NCBI RefSeq assembly: GCF_003611635.1
Contig: NZ_RAVZ01000013.1
Coordinates: 1 to 54,589, forward strand
Source of the DNA: Corallococcus terminator
GTDB taxonomy: Bacteria; Myxococcota; Myxococcia; Myxococcales; Myxococcaceae
Direction of reading: 5' to 3'
Length of the DNA: 54,589 nucleotides
In this document: positions 53,285-54,589 of the stretch, one piece after another
Numbering within the stretch: the stretch's first letter is position 1
Layout: each line of letters opens with the position of its first letter
Position numbers and translations under genes: made by a program
The notes under the pieces: model-generated
The model's input: only the letters and a program-made list of their open reading frames with translations
Databases searched by the model: none
What the model was told of the DNA's origin: nothing

Positions 53285-54589
53285 CTACCCGTGCGTCACC
53301 GGCCGGGACACCTCTGGCGACGGAGGTGTCTCATCCCCGCCCTTGCCCCGGCTCAGCCACCTGCCCAGCCGCGTCTTGTAGCGGTCCGCCACCACGTAGA
53401 AGGCGGGCACCACGAGCAGGCTCAACACCGTGGACACCGACAGGCCGCCCAGCACCGCGATGGACATGGGCGCGCGCGTCTCACTGCCCGCGCCCAGGGC
53501 CAGCGCCGCGGGCACCGCGGACATCATCGTCGCCGTGGACGTCATCAGGATGGGCCGCAGGCGCACTGGCCCCGCGCGCAACATGGCCTGCATCGCGTCC
53601 AGGCCCAGCTCGCGCTGTTGGAGCGCGTAGTCCACCAGGATGATGGAGTTCTTCTTCACGATGCCCATCAGCAGCAGCAGGCCAATCATGCTGAAGATGT
53701 TCAGCGTGTTGCCCGTGACGAGCAGCGCGAACGACGCGCCCGCCACCGACAGCGGAAGGATGGTCAGCACCGTCACCGGGTGCAGGAACGAATTGAACTG
53801 CGCGCCCAGCACCATGTACGCGACGGCGATGCCCAGGAAGAGCGCGAAGATGAGGCTGCTCATCGAGTCGCGGAACGCCACGCTCGCGCCGCCCGCCACC
53901 ACGCGGATGCCCCCGGGCAGGTTCTTGCCCAATTGCTCCACCGTGGCCAGCGCCTCCTCCTGGTTGGAGCCCGGCGCCACGTTGGCGAACAGGCTGATGG
54001 CCCGCTCGCGGTCGCGACGCGTAATCGCCTGCAACGCGGGCAGCTCCTGCTGCGTCACCAACGACGACAGCGGCACCAGCGTGTTGTTCGCCGTGCGCAC
54101 CTTGAGCAGCGACAGGTCCTCCGGCCGCGACCGCTGATCCGCCAGCAGCCGCATCCGCACGTCGATGCGTCGCCCGCCGCTGCTGTACTTGCCCACGCGC
54201 ACGCCGCCCACCAGCGCGTTCACCGTGGAGGCCACCGCCTGGATGGGCACCCCCACGTCCGCCGCGCGCGCACGGTCCGGAGTGATTCGCAGCTCCGGCT
54301 GGCCCAACTGGTAGTCCGTGTCCAGGTCCACCACCTTGCCGGACGCCGTGAGCTGATCTCTCAGGGACTGGCTCGCCTCCACCAGCTTGTCCCAGTCCGA
54401 ACCGCGCACGCTGAACTCCACCGGGAAGCCGCGCTGCGCGGTGAAGCCCGCCTGCGACAGGTCCTGCACCACCGCGCGCAGGCCCGGGTAGCTGTTCAGC
54501 TCCTTGCGCAGCACCTGCGCGAACTCCGCCTGGGACATGCGTTCGTCGCGCGGCAACAGCGTCAGGTTCATGTTGCCGGAGTTCACGCT
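53285..54589 (-). CDS. RND efflux pump inner-membrane subunit, C-terminal part (cut by right edge)
   Basis: About 434 residues are visible; the frame continues beyond the window, so the start lies to the right. Matches the C-terminal half of AcrB/MexB-like RND proteins: porter subdomain residues (YPGLRAVVQD, GSDWDKLVEAS, YQLGQPELRITPDRARAADVGV), then transmembrane helices with LFLGIAVAYMVLGAQFNSF, LLMGIVKKNSIILVDYA and the GGLSVSTVLSLLVVPAFY end. It is a proton-driven drug or metabolite exporter. Its tail runs into a hairpin shared with the convergent Imm11-like gene. The adaptor would lie to the right, outside this window. Confidence 0.93.
   Translation of the reverse strand, partial: SVNSGNMNLTLLPRDERMSQAEFAQVLRKELNSYPGLRAVVQDLSQAGFTAQRGFPVEFSVRGSDWDKLVEASQSLRDQLTASGKVVDLDTDYQLGQPELRITPDRARAADVGVPIQAVASTVNALVGGVRVGKYSSGGRRIDVRMRLLADQRSRPEDLSLLKVRTANNTLVPLSSLVTQQELPALQAITRRDRERAISLFANVAPGSNQEEALATVEQLGKNLPGGIRVVAGGASVAFRDSMSSLIFALFLGIAVAYMVLGAQFNSFLHPVTVLTILPLSVAGASFALLVTGNTLNIFSMIGLLLLMGIVKKNSIILVDYALQQRELGLDAMQAMLRAGPVRLRPILMTSTATMMSAVPAALALGAGSETRAPMSIAVLGGLSVSTVLSLLVVPAFYVVADRYKTRLGRWLSRGKGGDETPPSPEVSRPVTHG
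53307..53330. terminator. Hairpin at the convergent end of Imm11-like and RND genes
   Basis: GACACCTC (53307-53314) pairs exactly with GAGGTGTC (53323-53330). It lies within the last codons of the RND gene, 28 bases past the Imm11-like stop. Confidence 0.4.

Overview
The window is strongly GC-rich, gene-dense DNA. It carries many predicted lipoproteins, secreted hydrolases and outer-membrane barrel proteins, GTG/TTG starts and short intergenic hairpins. This fits a predatory or social deltaproteobacterium of the Myxococcaceae type (Myxococcus or Corallococcus-like). That placement is inferred from overall character, not from a marker gene. No rRNA, complete tRNA, CRISPR array, transposase, integrase or replication origin was recognised.

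Layout. 1-8.1 kb: an NhaA antiporter cut by the left edge, coupled to an AarF/UbiB-family kinase; then a CxxCH lipoprotein coupled to a barrel protein, a LamG protein with a papain-like tail, a small secreted protein and a Tyr-rich lipoprotein. 8.2-14.8 kb (minus): a complete tripartite exporter of the YhiI-RbbA-YhhJ type with its own outer-membrane channel. 15-21.5 kb: a carbon module in which a tandem HAD protein lies divergent from class I aldolase, phosphoketolase and acetate kinase, a route from sugar phosphate to acetyl-phosphate to acetate plus ATP. 21.6-30.5 kb: a barrel protein, an unusual octad-repeat protein, lipoproteins and a HEAT-like protein. 30.7-36.2 kb: a two-gene P-loop NTPase and adenosine-deaminase-like operon that matches RADAR anti-phage defence (RdrA-RdrB), with a convergent four-helix membrane protein. 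37.5-48.8 kb: an Lrp/AsnC regulator divergent from a VOC protein with a possible leader peptide, secreted alpha/beta hydrolase, trypsin-like protease, zinc-ribbon/OB protein, an FKBP-lipase-metalloprotease operon, an SxxK serine hydrolase and a DUF2267 protein. 48.9-53.3 kb: a three-gene operon of unknown role with a phospholipase C-like protein that seems to have lost metal ligands, then methylglyoxal synthase and an orphan Imm11-type immunity protein. The right edge cuts an RND efflux pump.

The strongest biological signal is the RADAR-like pair: every expected deaminase metal and catalytic residue is present and the two genes overlap by 11 bases. The most unusual protein is the product of 22488-23765. 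It has seven helical blocks, each with arginine at an exact eight-residue spacing, and I cannot match it to any family I know.
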